Part shown: positions 23,351 through 32,131 of the stretch, one piece after another
How positions within the stretch are numbered: the stretch's first letter is position 1
Layout of the letters: each line of letters starts with the position of its first letter
IMG/VR virus record: IMGVR_UViG_3300046003_001479
Span: 1-35,437 of that record
Source of the DNA: a virus
Reading direction: 5' to 3' (one strand)
Length of the DNA: 35,437 nt
The notes under the pieces: generated by a model
Database searches by the model: none
What the model was told of the DNA's origin: nothing
What the model saw: the letters and a program-made list of their open reading frames with translations, nothing else
Translations under genes and position numbers: made by a program

Positions 23351-23920
23351 ATGGAAAAGAAATTAGTACACCTGACTATTGACGAATTAGACGATGAAAC
23401 ACGCGTTGAAAAGGTATCGTTTGTAGATGACCCTGCGATTAAGCGCGACTGGATGGCGTTCAGCAAGCAGCCGCACCAATTCAAAATACAGGACGCAAGT
23501 AGGCGCATAGTATCGGGCGCGCTAATGGTAGCAGGGCAACCCATCTACAGGCGTTCAAAGGATGGTGAAGAATACTACGTGCTATTTAGTGAAGATGCTA
23601 TTAAGAAGATAGTATACAAGTTTATGCGCGAAGGGCGGTTATCGGAGGTCAATCAAATGCACGACACCGATGTAAAAGACGTTTTCATGTTTGAAAGTTT
23701 CATCATTGATAGCACACGCGGAATTAAGACTCCAGAGGGGTTTGAAGCCTTGCCAGACGGATCGTGGTTTGGTTCGTTCAAAGTGGACAATGATGACACG
23801 TGGGCAAAGGTAAAAGATGGCACGTTTCGCGGCTTTAGCGTGGAGGGCATATTCGATGAAGCTGTAGAACGCACACTCGATGAAAGCATCATTCGCGAAA
23901 TAATGGAGCAAATCAAATAG
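23351..23920 (+). CDS. XkdF-like prohead serine protease
   Basis: The 189-residue product matches the phage serine protease XkdF type: N-terminal VEKVSFVDDPAI, SGALMVAGQPIYRR, a MHDTDVKDVFMFESFIID central part (candidate catalytic His/Asp region) and GSWFGSFKVDNDDTWAKVKDGTFRGFSVEG. It would process scaffold and capsid protein during head maturation. It is followed by the scaffold-like and capsid genes, the usual order. Confidence 0.85.
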   Translation: MEKKLVHLTIDELDDETRVEKVSFVDDPAIKRDWMAFSKQPHQFKIQDASRRIVSGALMVAGQPIYRRSKDGEEYYVLFSEDAIKKIVYKFMREGRLSEVNQMHDTDVKDVFMFESFIIDSTRGIKTPEGFEALPDGSWFGSFKVDNDDTWAKVKDGTFRGFSVEGIFDEAVERTLDESIIREIMEQIK

Positions 23921-23968
23921 GCAAATGGTACACTTAGCAAGTTTTATCTATTTACAAAAAAACAGACC

Positions 23969-24571
23969 ATGAACATAAGCGAAGAAATAAAGGCAAAAAT
24001 GCCCTTGATTAAGAAGCTACTGTTTGGCAACGTGGAGAAATTCATTGATGCAAAACTTGTAGATGGCACGTTAGTACGTATTGAACCCGAAGTAGCGGTA
24101 GGCGCAATGGTTCAAGTTATTGGAGCAGATGGCGAGTTATTGCCTGCACCCGATGCACAACACCAACTCGAAGATGGCAGCGTAGTAGTAACAGAGGGAG
24201 GTTTGATTCTTGAAATTATCGCAGCACCCGAAGAAGTGGTAGAAGTGGATGAGGTTATGGAAGCTGCACCTGCTGCACCTGCGCCATCGTTTAACATGGA
24301 GGACATCCAAAAGGCTGTGATGGGCAAAGTTGCAGGAGCAATTACCGAGCGCATCAACAACCTAAAATTTGCAAGCGTTAACGAGGTGGCTACTTTGAGA
24401 AAAGAGAATGCCGACCTTAAAAGCGCAGTGAGTGAGTTGGCTAGTTTGTTTGAAAAGTTCGTTGCAACACCAACAGAACAACCAACCAAAAAGGTAGCTA
24501 ATTACTTCAAGACTGAAGAACCAAACGACAACTTAAACAAATGGCTTGCAATGCGTAAGCCTAAAAACTAA
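23969..24571 (+). CDS. Scaffold-like head protein
   Basis: The 200-residue acidic product has a helical start (EEIKAKMPLIKKLLFGNVEKF), repeats of LVDGTLVRI, DGELLPAPDAQHQLEDGSVVV and a Pro/Ala linker, then a coiled coil (EVATLRKENADLKSAVSELASLFEKF). Position between protease and capsid and its coiled-coil, Pro-rich build fit a scaffold. A 48-bp gap before it holds only an A-rich leader. Confidence 0.7.
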   Translation: MNISEEIKAKMPLIKKLLFGNVEKFIDAKLVDGTLVRIEPEVAVGAMVQVIGADGELLPAPDAQHQLEDGSVVVTEGGLILEIIAAPEEVVEVDEVMEAAPAAPAPSFNMEDIQKAVMGKVAGAITERINNLKFASVNEVATLRKENADLKSAVSELASLFEKFVATPTEQPTKKVANYFKTEEPNDNLNKWLAMRKPKN

Positions 24572-24592
24572 CAATATAAAAAACAAGAAAAC

Positions 24593-25561
24593 ATGGCAAG
24601 TGCTTTTAATGTAGCTGGTTTGGTTAACTATATCGAAGAGAATGCGTTTCCTTTGATGGCAGCAACCGTTAACTCTGCTAAAATGATGAATTTGGTTGAG
24701 GTAATTCCTAACGTGAAGACCCAAACAAAACTACCTTTGCTTTCGCAATCGGTATATTTCCAAGCTGACGGATGTTCTTTTGATGCAAGCGGTACTACCG
24801 TTTTCACACAAAGAACATTGACTCCTGGAAAGTTTAAGGTTAACGTTGAATGGTGTCCAAAAGATTTGGAAACTAAATTCTTCGCAACCAAAATGAGAGC
24901 AGGTTCGCACATGGAATCTGTAGAGCCTGCAGAGGTTTTCGCTAAGATGACCGAGAACTTGCTTGCTCAAGTTGGTTCTGAAATCGACAAGTACATTTGG
25001 CAGGGTAGCGTTTCTGCACCAAGCGCAAACAATGGCGCGTTTTGGGATGGTTTCATTACCACCATCGGGTCGGGTTACATCAATGCAAACCTTGGAGGTA
25101 CTCCATTGACAACTGCATTCACAGCAACCAACGCACAGGAGATGGCTTTCCGTTTGTACAACTCACTTGCCACAGCAGGTTTGACTTCAAAGGATGACCT
25201 TATCGGATTCGTTGGATATGACACTTACGCGGTATTGGTTCAAGCTTTGGTAGTAGGCGGTTCAACTTACGGTACTGTTCTTAATGCAGGCGTTAAAGGT
25301 TCTGTTGACACGGACGCAGCCGAAGGTCTTATCTTCAACGGTATAAACCTGAAATTCATTCCAGTTCAAGGATTGACGGGAACTAAGAAAGTGTACGCAG
25401 GTTCTGCATCACAGTTCTTCATCGGTGTTGACGCTGAATCAGACTTCTCTTCTTTGGAGGTATGGTACTCGAAAGATGACCGTAAAGTAAAAGCTGCATT
25501 GGAAATGAAGGTAGGCACACAGGTTGCTTTCCCTGCTGAAATTGCTGCAATCGTTCTTTAA
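24593..25561 (+). CDS. Major capsid protein
   Basis: The 322-residue product has the HK97-type layout with N-terminal AFNVAGLVNYIEENAFPLMA, a central P-domain region and a C-terminal EVWYSKDDRKVKAALEMKVGTQVAFPAEIAAIVL. It is preceded by protease and scaffold genes. Codon use shifts to frequent Asn AAC, Phe TTC and Gly GGT relative to its neighbours, as expected of a very highly expressed gene. A G/C-rich hairpin follows 9 bp after the stop. Confidence 0.9.
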   Translation: MASAFNVAGLVNYIEENAFPLMAATVNSAKMMNLVEVIPNVKTQTKLPLLSQSVYFQADGCSFDASGTTVFTQRTLTPGKFKVNVEWCPKDLETKFFATKMRAGSHMESVEPAEVFAKMTENLLAQVGSEIDKYIWQGSVSAPSANNGAFWDGFITTIGSGYINANLGGTPLTTAFTATNAQEMAFRLYNSLATAGLTSKDDLIGFVGYDTYAVLVQALVVGGSTYGTVLNAGVKGSVDTDAAEGLIFNGINLKFIPVQGLTGTKKVYAGSASQFFIGVDAESDFSSLEVWYSKDDRKVKAALEMKVGTQVAFPAEIAAIVL

Positions 25562-25569
25562 TTAACACA

Positions 25570-25597
25570 GGGGTCGGGCTACGGTTCGACCCCTATT
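25570..25597 (+). terminator. Hairpin after the capsid gene
   Basis: GGGGTCG (25570-25576) pairs with CGACCCC (25587-25593), a perfect 7-bp stem with a 10-nt loop, followed by a short TATTT tract. It may terminate part of the transcripts or protect the 3' end of the capsid mRNA. Confidence 0.65.
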
Positions 25598-25612
25598 TAA
25601 ACACCTAAAAAA

Positions 25613-26131
25613 ATGTGCTTATTAACACAGGGATTTACCTTAGGCTGCAAAGAGGATATAGGTGGTATTAAATCTATTCGCTTTGCTACTTATGCAAATT
25701 ACATCGCAATGAATGCATCCGTAACTACTGGAGCGATAACATCGTTTTCAGCGGCTACTCAATCATTCAGAAAGTACGAATTGACAAAAGAGGAGAGTAT
25801 GTTTAGCGATGACCCAACAGCAGGCAATCGTAACGGATCACTTCACTACGTGCCATCTTTGACTTTTATCCTTCGCAAGCTGGATGTAGCCAAGCGTAAC
25901 GAAATGCAACTACTTGCAAAGAATCGCGTGGTAGCTATTATCGAAACAAACGAAGCAACCCCTCAGTATTGGGTGGCAGGATACGCAAACGGATTGGACT
26001 TTGCAAGCGGTACGGGTTCCACAGGAACGGCCTTTGCAGATTTGAACGGTTACACTATGACGTTTAACGGCTTAGAACCGAATCCAATGCTATCTATACC
26101 GTCTACTCTATTGGCAAGTATTACCGCCTAA
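25613..26131 (+). CDS. Putative major tail tube protein
   Basis: The 172-residue product (LLTQGFTLGCKEDIGGIKSIRF..., later FSDDPTAGNRNGSLHYVPSLTF and WVAGYANGLDFASGTGSTGTAFADLNGYTMTFNGLEPNP) shows the structure of tail tube proteins of Bacteroidetes phages: a beta-rich start, a helix LDVAKRNEMQLLAKNR and a final ltfng strand. It is ended by a strong terminator, and with the capsid it forms the best-expressed stretch. The tube call is inference. Confidence 0.6.
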   Translation: MCLLTQGFTLGCKEDIGGIKSIRFATYANYIAMNASVTTGAITSFSAATQSFRKYELTKEESMFSDDPTAGNRNGSLHYVPSLTFILRKLDVAKRNEMQLLAKNRVVAIIETNEATPQYWVAGYANGLDFASGTGSTGTAFADLNGYTMTFNGLEPNPMLSIPSTLLASITA

Positions 26132-26153
26132 ACGGTTACAAATACACTAAAAG

Positions 26154-26183
26154 AAGCCCTGCTATTAGTGGGGCTTTTTTTTT
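26154..26183 (+). terminator. Intrinsic terminator after the tube-like gene
   Basis: AAGCCC (26154-26159) pairs with GGGCTT (26171-26176) around an 11-nt loop and runs into nine T residues (26175-26183). Its stem-loop resembles the terminator at 4378-4410. Confidence 0.9.
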
Positions 26184-26211
26184 GAAACAGAAAGCAACTT
26201 TTTTATATTTA
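26181..26211 (+). promoter_or_regulatory. Promoter for the second virion operon
   Basis: TTTG (26181-26184) and TATATTTA (26204-26211) are 19 bp apart, at the Bacteroidetes optimum, with one mismatch in the -7 box (final A for G). It sits directly behind the terminator, so the terminator T-run and the -33 element share bases. The 26226 start lies 14 bp downstream. Confidence 0.75.
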
Positions 26212-26225
26212 CTCAAAACAACCCA

Positions 26226-26663
26226 ATGGCAACTACAATAACAAACGCTACTTTGACCGTAACAATTACGGAAGCGGTTAGCCTTAACAACAAAAGCTAC
26301 GGCAACTCTAATACGCTTACCATTCCAAGCATAAACGAAGTTGACCAACGCATTCTAACCATACCAACCAGCGAGGTGACCGTGGTTAAATATGACACGG
26401 CAAATGCCGCTGGTACATTTGTGAGAACAGCGGTTAAATACCTTCGCATTACGAATAAAGATGACACCAATTTCATTAGCTTAAATATATCAGATGGTTC
26501 TGATCACTATTGGGTTAAACTCGAAGCTGGCAAATCGTTTGAACTACACAACGGACTTATTGAAACGTCTAACACCTTCAGCGCGTGGGCAAACATTAGC
26601 GAAATTAGTGCAATAGCAGACACCGCAGCAGTTGATATTGAGTATTTCATCGCGTTAACCTAA
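26226..26663 (+). CDS. Virion-associated beta-rich protein, 145 residues
   Basis: This product is Thr/Ile/Asn-rich with regular alternating strands and no enzyme motif (VKYLRITNKDDTNFISLNISDG, FELHNGLIETSNTFSAWANIS). It is placed between tube and portal, suggesting a head decoration or tail-associated protein. No family is recognised. Confidence 0.55.
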   Translation: MATTITNATLTVTITEAVSLNNKSYGNSNTLTIPSINEVDQRILTIPTSEVTVVKYDTANAAGTFVRTAVKYLRITNKDDTNFISLNISDGSDHYWVKLEAGKSFELHNGLIETSNTFSAWANISEISAIADTAAVDIEYFIALT

Positions 26664-27052
26664 TGGTTAGGATAACTAAAGGGCAAGCGAATTTGGTAAT
26701 AGTAACCACGACCGAGAAAGGAAGTGCAGCACATTACTTGTTTGCCTTTAATAACCTAACTTCTAACCAAACGAAATACTGCATTGCAGACGATACAAGC
26801 GCGTTTCAGGATAGGTATAATGCTTTTACAATAACGGAAACGGCAACGCCAACGCCTACTAATGCACAGGTTACTTTGACTTTGGAGGGCGAATATAAAT
26901 ATACTATCTACGGGCAAGCAAGCGCAAGCAACTTAAACCCAGCAGGATTAACAGCATTTGAAACTGGTATGTGCATAGTCACAGGAACAACAACAGCAAC
27001 CCCGACATATACGGGCAACGATAACCAAGTAATAAGCGTGTACAATGGGTAG
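26663..27052 (+). CDS. Virion-associated beta-rich protein, 129 residues
   Basis: The product begins MVRITKGQANLVIVTTTEKG and is rich in Thr and aromatic strand residues, with a C-terminal LNPAGLTAFETGMCIVTGTT segment. Its start shares a base with the stop before it and it overlaps the portal gene by 8 bp. A small structural role is likely; the family is not recognised. Confidence 0.55.
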   Translation: MVRITKGQANLVIVTTTEKGSAAHYLFAFNNLTSNQTKYCIADDTSAFQDRYNAFTITETATPTPTNAQVTLTLEGEYKYTIYGQASASNLNPAGLTAFETGMCIVTGTTTATPTYTGNDNQVISVYNG

Positions 27053-28925
27053 GACAGCCGTATCAGTATTGGAGTTTGCAGCTCACAAAGTTCCCGAATT
27101 TAAGGAGCAAGCTACCAAAGATTGGATTTTGTACGGTACTGACCCGGAATGGTTAAACCGCTATCCTGACTACCTACTCTACATTTACGACCGTTCAGCT
27201 AAGCACTACGCTATTGTGAACGGCAAAGTAGACTACGTTATCGGGCAAGGTGTGAGCGTTAACGATAGGGGCTTAAACACGGAACAAGTTGCTAAACTCA
27301 ACAAGTTTATTGAAGAACCAAACCCGATGCAGAATCTTAATGAGATTATTGCACAATGTTCTTTAGATTTGGAGATTTTCGGAGGGTTTGCTTTGGAGAT
27401 TTTGTACGATAAGAAAGGAAACATGGCTGAAATATACCATGCTGAATTTGCGAAGTACAGAATAAGCAAAGACTACAACACATTCTACCATTGCGCGGAC
27501 TGGAAAAAACCAAAGGCCGACAACATAACGTCAATTCCTGCCTTTGATTGGAACAAACCAAGCGGCAAACAATTACTTTATATTAAGGCATACCACCCAA
27601 AAGCTGACTACTATCCTTTGCCGCCTTATTTGGGTGCAATACCTTACATTGAGTTGGATAGTGAGATTGCTAACTTCCATTTAAACAGCGTTAAGAACGG
27701 GTTTATGGCTGGCACAGTGTTCAGCTTTAATAACGGGCAACCAACGGAAGAAGAACAGGAGAATATTGAGGAGAAGATAGAAGCTAAATTTAGCGGCACG
27801 GATAACGCCAACAAGATACTCTTACTATTTAACGATGCAAAGGAGCAAGGCGTTGAAATTGCCGCCTTAAATTCTAACGGGTTTGAAGATAGGTTTGATA
27901 TACTAAACAAGACCGTACAGCAAGAGATATTCAGCGGCCATAGGGTAGTAGACCCTGCGCTGTTTGGCATCAAGGAAGAAGGAGTGTTTAGCGGTCGCAC
28001 ACAAATACGCGATAGCTATGAACTATTCAAGAACACGTACATACGTGCAAGGCAGTTGTTTATTATTGACATCTTTAATGAGTTAGCAGCGTTAAATGGC
28101 TTTGAAAAACGCCTATCTATCATTGAAAGCGAACCAATTTCGGAGGGTTATAGCGAGCAGACAAAGGTTAGCGTTATGACACGTGATGAGATTAGGCAGG
28201 CAGTAGGTTTACCGCCTTTAGAGCCTGCTCAAATTGCCACGGAATTAAAACTTGCAGCTGAAGATAATGATGGCGAAAACCGAATAGCAGAAGCATTTGG
28301 CGCAACTGGCATATTGTTAAGCGAATGGGAGGTAGTAAAGCCACTTAGACATTGCCATTTCCAAAACGAAAAGGAATGGATGGCTTTCGAAGATAACGTT
28401 AAAAAATACGGGTTCGAATCCGACCCCTTTTTAATGGGCATATTAGACCAGATTAAAGAAAACCCGATAGTAACCTACGCGGCTATTGCTGAATTGCTTG
28501 GCACTTCTGTTGATGTTGTAGCGCAGGGTGTGATAGAATTAGCGCGGCAAGGTTTGTTATCCGTTGGCAGTCAAACAATCGCAGGTAGTTCGCAAATAGC
28601 CTATGAGGTTAGTAAGAACGGCCTACGTGAGCTTGCAACGTCAAAGCCTTTGGGTGTTTCATTCAAAATCGCTTATAGGTACGTTAGAAGTCAGGAAGCA
28701 GAAGGCCCGATTCTTATTCCATCAAGCCGAAAATTTTGCCGTGATATGGTAGCTTTTGGACAAGAAAAAGTATGGACATCGGAGCAAATACAAGCTATTG
28801 CAATGCGCGAAGATAGGAACGTGTGGCTAAGACGTGGTGGCTTTTGGACAAGAGCAAAAACGAACATCACTACAGCATATTGCCGCCATGCTTGGGAATC
28901 AGTAATTGTAAAATCTAAAGCATAA
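27045..28925 (+). CDS. Portal protein with C-terminal winged-helix and Cys/His domains
   Basis: Residues 1 to about 395 resemble PBSX-type portal proteins: YVIGQGVSVND, FGGFALEILYDKKG, a GVFSGRTQIRDSYELFKNTYIR stretch and REIRQAVGLPP-like ending (DEIRQAVGLPPL). After a linker, residues about 471-507 (ENPIVTYAAIAELLGTSVDVVAQGVIELARQGLL split around a turn) read like a winged helix. The C-terminus has FCRDM (Cys565) and TAYCRHAW (Cys613, His615), like the end of MuF-type head proteins. So one chain appears to join portal and head-morphogenesis functions. Domain borders are approximate. Confidence 0.8.
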   Translation: MGRTAVSVLEFAAHKVPEFKEQATKDWILYGTDPEWLNRYPDYLLYIYDRSAKHYAIVNGKVDYVIGQGVSVNDRGLNTEQVAKLNKFIEEPNPMQNLNEIIAQCSLDLEIFGGFALEILYDKKGNMAEIYHAEFAKYRISKDYNTFYHCADWKKPKADNITSIPAFDWNKPSGKQLLYIKAYHPKADYYPLPPYLGAIPYIELDSEIANFHLNSVKNGFMAGTVFSFNNGQPTEEEQENIEEKIEAKFSGTDNANKILLLFNDAKEQGVEIAALNSNGFEDRFDILNKTVQQEIFSGHRVVDPALFGIKEEGVFSGRTQIRDSYELFKNTYIRARQLFIIDIFNELAALNGFEKRLSIIESEPISEGYSEQTKVSVMTRDEIRQAVGLPPLEPAQIATELKLAAEDNDGENRIAEAFGATGILLSEWEVVKPLRHCHFQNEKEWMAFEDNVKKYGFESDPFLMGILDQIKENPIVTYAAIAELLGTSVDVVAQGVIELARQGLLSVGSQTIAGSSQIAYEVSKNGLRELATSKPLGVSFKIAYRYVRSQEAEGPILIPSSRKFCRDMVAFGQEKVWTSEQIQAIAMREDRNVWLRRGGFWTRAKTNITTAYCRHAWESVIVKSKA

Positions 28926-29479
28926 TGGCAACGGCTCTATTTTTATCGGAGGACTTTCTAAAAGATAACACGCAGGTATCTAAGAATGTAGACATCAAAT
29001 ACATTAAGGAAGCGATACTTTGGGCGCAAGATTCAGAGATTCAAACCGTAGTTGGAACGACATACTATAATGCGCTAATTGCCGACATCATTGCAGGCAC
29101 ATTAGTAGGCGTGGATAAGGCTTTGATGGACAATTATATCCAGCCCTGTTTGAAGCATTACGTGACAAGTGAGTGCATTAGAATGGCGCACTACAAGATA
29201 ACCAACAAAGGCTTGCAGATTCAGAACAGCGAGCAGAGTAGCCCAGCGTTTAAATCAGACGTGGACTACATTTGCGAAAGTGAGTTAAACAAAGCGCAAT
29301 GGTATAAGCAAAGGCTAATTAACTACCTATGCGAGTACTCAAGTTTGTTTCCTGACTACGCCAATCCTGCAAGCGGATTGGATGTAATACAGCCAAGTGA
29401 TAACGCTTTCAAATCGCCTATATTTCTGGGGCGTACTCGAAGAATTGAATCCTTACAAATGAAATACTTAGATGAATAG
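28925..29479 (+). CDS. Head-tail connector protein (DUF6712/gp6-like)
   Basis: The 184-residue, mostly helical product begins ATALFLSEDFLKDNTQVSKNVDIKY cut short here and has the AILWAQDSEIQTVVGTTYYNAL motif typical of Bacteroidetes phage connectors, followed by a LKHYVTSECI helix. It would bind below the portal. Its start shares one base with the portal stop. Confidence 0.75.
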   Translation: MATALFLSEDFLKDNTQVSKNVDIKYIKEAILWAQDSEIQTVVGTTYYNALIADIIAGTLVGVDKALMDNYIQPCLKHYVTSECIRMAHYKITNKGLQIQNSEQSSPAFKSDVDYICESELNKAQWYKQRLINYLCEYSSLFPDYANPASGLDVIQPSDNAFKSPIFLGRTRRIESLQMKYLDE

Positions 29480-29526
29480 ACGCGGCAAATCTGTCAAGAA
29501 TATCCAACTCCTAAAAACTTACCTAA

Positions 29527-31962
29527 GTGCTACTAACCCTCAACCAAGTAATAAGCCAAATAACGACACTTGCCGCGGCTCACAACCAAATAGCGGCAAG
29601 CGGAGTAGGTGACTTTGCGGAGTGGCAAGCGGAGGAGCGAAACTACCCTTTGCTTTGGGTGTTCCACGAAACCACAAGCGTAGGCAACCGCGAGCTGGTT
29701 TTTTCAATTCGCCTTATTTGCGCGGATAGGGTAATTGTAGGCGAGGAGGGTGAGGACACGGACGGCATGGAGCAAGAGGTATTGAGCGACACGATGCTTA
29801 TCCTTTTAGACTTCCTTAGCTACTTTATGCAACAGCACAGCCAAAGCTATACAGTTGTGCCATCTGCTACTATTGACCCTTACACGGAAAGGCTGAATGA
29901 TAGGTTAGCAATGAACTCTACCATCATTCAGATACGGCAACCGTTCACGTGGGATGCGTGCCAAATCCCACAAACAGGCGCAACAATCCCACCTAGTGTA
30001 GATGGGTTAACGCTTTACGATTTTTGCGACCCTTCCGTAATTGCACGCTTGACACCTGCCCAAGTGGTGTGTTTGGAAGCTGAGTATGGCGTTACCTGCT
30101 TAGATGGTACTGTAACTCAAAACGGTTCGCCTTTCTTTACGGTTGCATCTGGTGCAACATATCCACTAATTACCAAATTAGACGGGACAAATAACGCTGG
30201 CTCGTTTAATTCTGGAACTAAAACATTAAGTTTTACAAGCAACTCATCCAATCTACAAATTAACGGGGCACAATCGGAGATTATACCAGGCAACTCCACG
30301 TTTAACCTGTTGGCGAAATTGGATGGCGTGGCTGGTGGAGTGTATAACGCTGGACTTGACACGCTAAATTTCACCACAACTCCTGCGATTCTGCAAAGGA
30401 ACGCAATACAAATTAAGACGTTAGCCAATGCGTCTACGTTTAACTTAATCACAAAGCTGGACGGGGCTGCAAACAACGGCACATGGGATGGCGTAGACAC
30501 TTTAGACTTCACCTCCGCTGCCTGTTCACCCGTTACGTTTCAGATTAACGCGGTTAACAAGGAATCCTTGTCGAGTGGATCTACGTTTAACCTTATCACA
30601 AAGCTGGACGGGGCGGTTAATTCGGGTAGTTACGATGCGCCTACTGACACGCTAAGCTTTACAAGTGCGGCCTGTTCACCCGTAGCCCTACAAATTAACG
30701 GAACACCACAGGAAAGCATCGCAGCTGGGGCAACCTTCAATCTTATCGCCACATTGGATGGCGTGGCTGGGGGTACTTACACGCCAGCCACCGACACGCT
30801 TGCGTTCACCTCAAATAGTGGATGGATTAGACCCTCTTTTTGGCCAGCATTGCCAACGATAACCGCGGCATATCAGGGTGGAAATATACTTGTGCAAGTA
30901 TATGAGAATAGATTAAACAGATTTACGCTGCAAATCAATAATAGCACAGTAAGCTGGGGCGATGGTACTACAACCGCGCCAAGTGGAGGTGTCAGAACTA
31001 AAACATATACCTACTCTACATTATCAGGAACGGTTTATGTAGATGCGTTAACAGGTGAGAATTACAAATTTGCCATAATTAACATTGTCAATACTGCTGG
31101 GAATATAACTTTTGCATACTTTAGTGTTATGCCAGCAACTTCACCTTTAAGGGCTGCGCCTTTTGCTTTGGATTGGGATTTGTCGCTACCATTTTCAGTT
31201 GACACTTATATTCAGTCGGGCACAACTAACATAAACCAAAATTATATCAAACAATTAAAATTGTGGGCTATTGGGGGGGGCACTTTAATTATACAACATT
31301 TACGCAGCATTGAATCGCTTCAATTACCAGCAAGTTTTCCGTCTATGTCTTTGTCGGGAACTTTTAGGTCTACTGGCTCGGTTATCCTAGGTAATTTAAA
31401 CTTTGGATTGGCAACTAGCTTGCAACAGGCTTTTATTACTTCTACTATAAAAAGCATTGGCAATATCAGCGGAAGTTCAATTACATCTATGTCAGAAGCG
31501 TTTTCCGACAACCCATCTCTTGAGTCTGTTGGAACTATAACGCTTCCGTCTTGTGCGAATTTTATTTATGTTTTTTCTGGCAATAACAATTTAAAATCAG
31601 TTGGGTTAATTACGGCAAATTCAATTACGGATGTTCAATTTTGTTTTGCAAACTGTTTGAGCCTAAATGCAATAAGATTTGCAAACTGCGCACTAATAAC
31701 AAGCACTACCAATATGCTCTTGAATTGTTATTCTTTGCAAGTGTTGGATATGCCTAACCTAACAAGGGGCGTAAATTTCACGAACACCGCAATAGGTAAC
31801 TACGGCATGAATATCTTTGCCAACGGAATAGGTACAGCAAGCGGTGCGCAAACCATAACAATTACAGGAACTCCATTTGGGGCATTGGTTACGGCAGCAG
31901 ATGCAACGGCATTAGCTATACGAGCGGTCATGACAGGCAAAGGTTACACAATAGCAAACTAA
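29527..31962 (+). CDS. Fused tail-completion domain, repeat stalk and LRR-like adhesin
   Basis: The 811-residue product starts at GTG. Residues 1 to about 150 resemble a tail-completion-like protein of Bacteroidetes phages (YPLLWVFHE, DTMLILLDFLSYF, STIIQIRQPF). Residues about 205-430 hold five repeats of about 48 residues with the core FNLITKLDG...DTLSFTS. The C-terminal third has Leu/Ile-rich repeats like BspA-type LRR (SLESVGTITLPSCANF, LKSVGLITANSITDV). It would be a receptor-binding fibre built onto a neck or tail protein. The LRR part is more AT-rich, pointing to module exchange. Confidence 0.75.
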   Translation: MLLTLNQVISQITTLAAAHNQIAASGVGDFAEWQAEERNYPLLWVFHETTSVGNRELVFSIRLICADRVIVGEEGEDTDGMEQEVLSDTMLILLDFLSYFMQQHSQSYTVVPSATIDPYTERLNDRLAMNSTIIQIRQPFTWDACQIPQTGATIPPSVDGLTLYDFCDPSVIARLTPAQVVCLEAEYGVTCLDGTVTQNGSPFFTVASGATYPLITKLDGTNNAGSFNSGTKTLSFTSNSSNLQINGAQSEIIPGNSTFNLLAKLDGVAGGVYNAGLDTLNFTTTPAILQRNAIQIKTLANASTFNLITKLDGAANNGTWDGVDTLDFTSAACSPVTFQINAVNKESLSSGSTFNLITKLDGAVNSGSYDAPTDTLSFTSAACSPVALQINGTPQESIAAGATFNLIATLDGVAGGTYTPATDTLAFTSNSGWIRPSFWPALPTITAAYQGGNILVQVYENRLNRFTLQINNSTVSWGDGTTTAPSGGVRTKTYTYSTLSGTVYVDALTGENYKFAIINIVNTAGNITFAYFSVMPATSPLRAAPFALDWDLSLPFSVDTYIQSGTTNINQNYIKQLKLWAIGGGTLIIQHLRSIESLQLPASFPSMSLSGTFRSTGSVILGNLNFGLATSLQQAFITSTIKSIGNISGSSITSMSEAFSDNPSLESVGTITLPSCANFIYVFSGNNNLKSVGLITANSITDVQFCFANCLSLNAIRFANCALITSTTNMLLNCYSLQVLDMPNLTRGVNFTNTAIGNYGMNIFANGIGTASGAQTITITGTPFGALVTAADATALAIRAVMTGKGYTIAN
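30150..30815 (+). repeat. Five coding repeats in the adhesin stalk
   Basis: Five units of about 135-150 bp each encode a variant of TFNLITKLDG followed by a turn and DTLxFTS. The LDG codons recur near 30180, 30319, 30454, 30604 and 30754. Units 3 and 4 are most alike at DNA level, so recent duplication or gene conversion is likely. Confidence 0.8.
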
Positions 31963-31963
31963 G

Positions 31964-32131
31964 ATGTGGTACAACGAAGAACAGCAAGCAAGGGGGTATA
32001 CGGTAACTTTCCCCGATGGCACAGAAATAACAGCATCAGATGCTGGTCAGTCACCTATTAACGGGTGGGAATTTAACAGCGACCCGCCAGCTTGGTGGGA
32101 TGCTTTATATCCAATCCCAAATGAAATTTAG
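31964..32131 (+). CDS. Small 55-residue protein, possible fibre accessory
   Basis: An ATG two bases after the adhesin stop opens a 55-codon frame ending in a TAG at 32129-32131. The product begins MWYNEEQQARGYTVTFPDGT, and is rich in Trp and acidic residues with PPAWWDALYPIP near its end. It overlaps the holin-like gene by 11 bp. Coding is supported by the tight overlaps and its composition. It may be a fibre-assembly or virion part. Confidence 0.65.
   Translation: MWYNEEQQARGYTVTFPDGTEITASDAGQSPINGWEFNSDPPAWWDALYPIPNEI

Noticed and set aside
25561-25632. ATTAACACAGGG repeated exactly 60 bp apart, before the hairpin and inside the start of the tube-like gene
   Set aside because: A 12-bp match in AT-rich sequence with one copy coding. 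It is probably chance or a small duplication, with no function I can support.
29472-29612. A 46-codon frame overlapping the connector stop and the adhesin start
   Set aside because: More than half of it lies inside the adhesin gene in another frame and its second half is Ser/Asn/Pro low complexity. A short coupling peptide is possible but not supported.
31140-31962. Possible diversity-generating retroelement at the adhesin C-terminus
   Set aside because: No reverse transcriptase gene and no template repeat are present in the window, so the variable-looking end is explained by ordinary module exchange.
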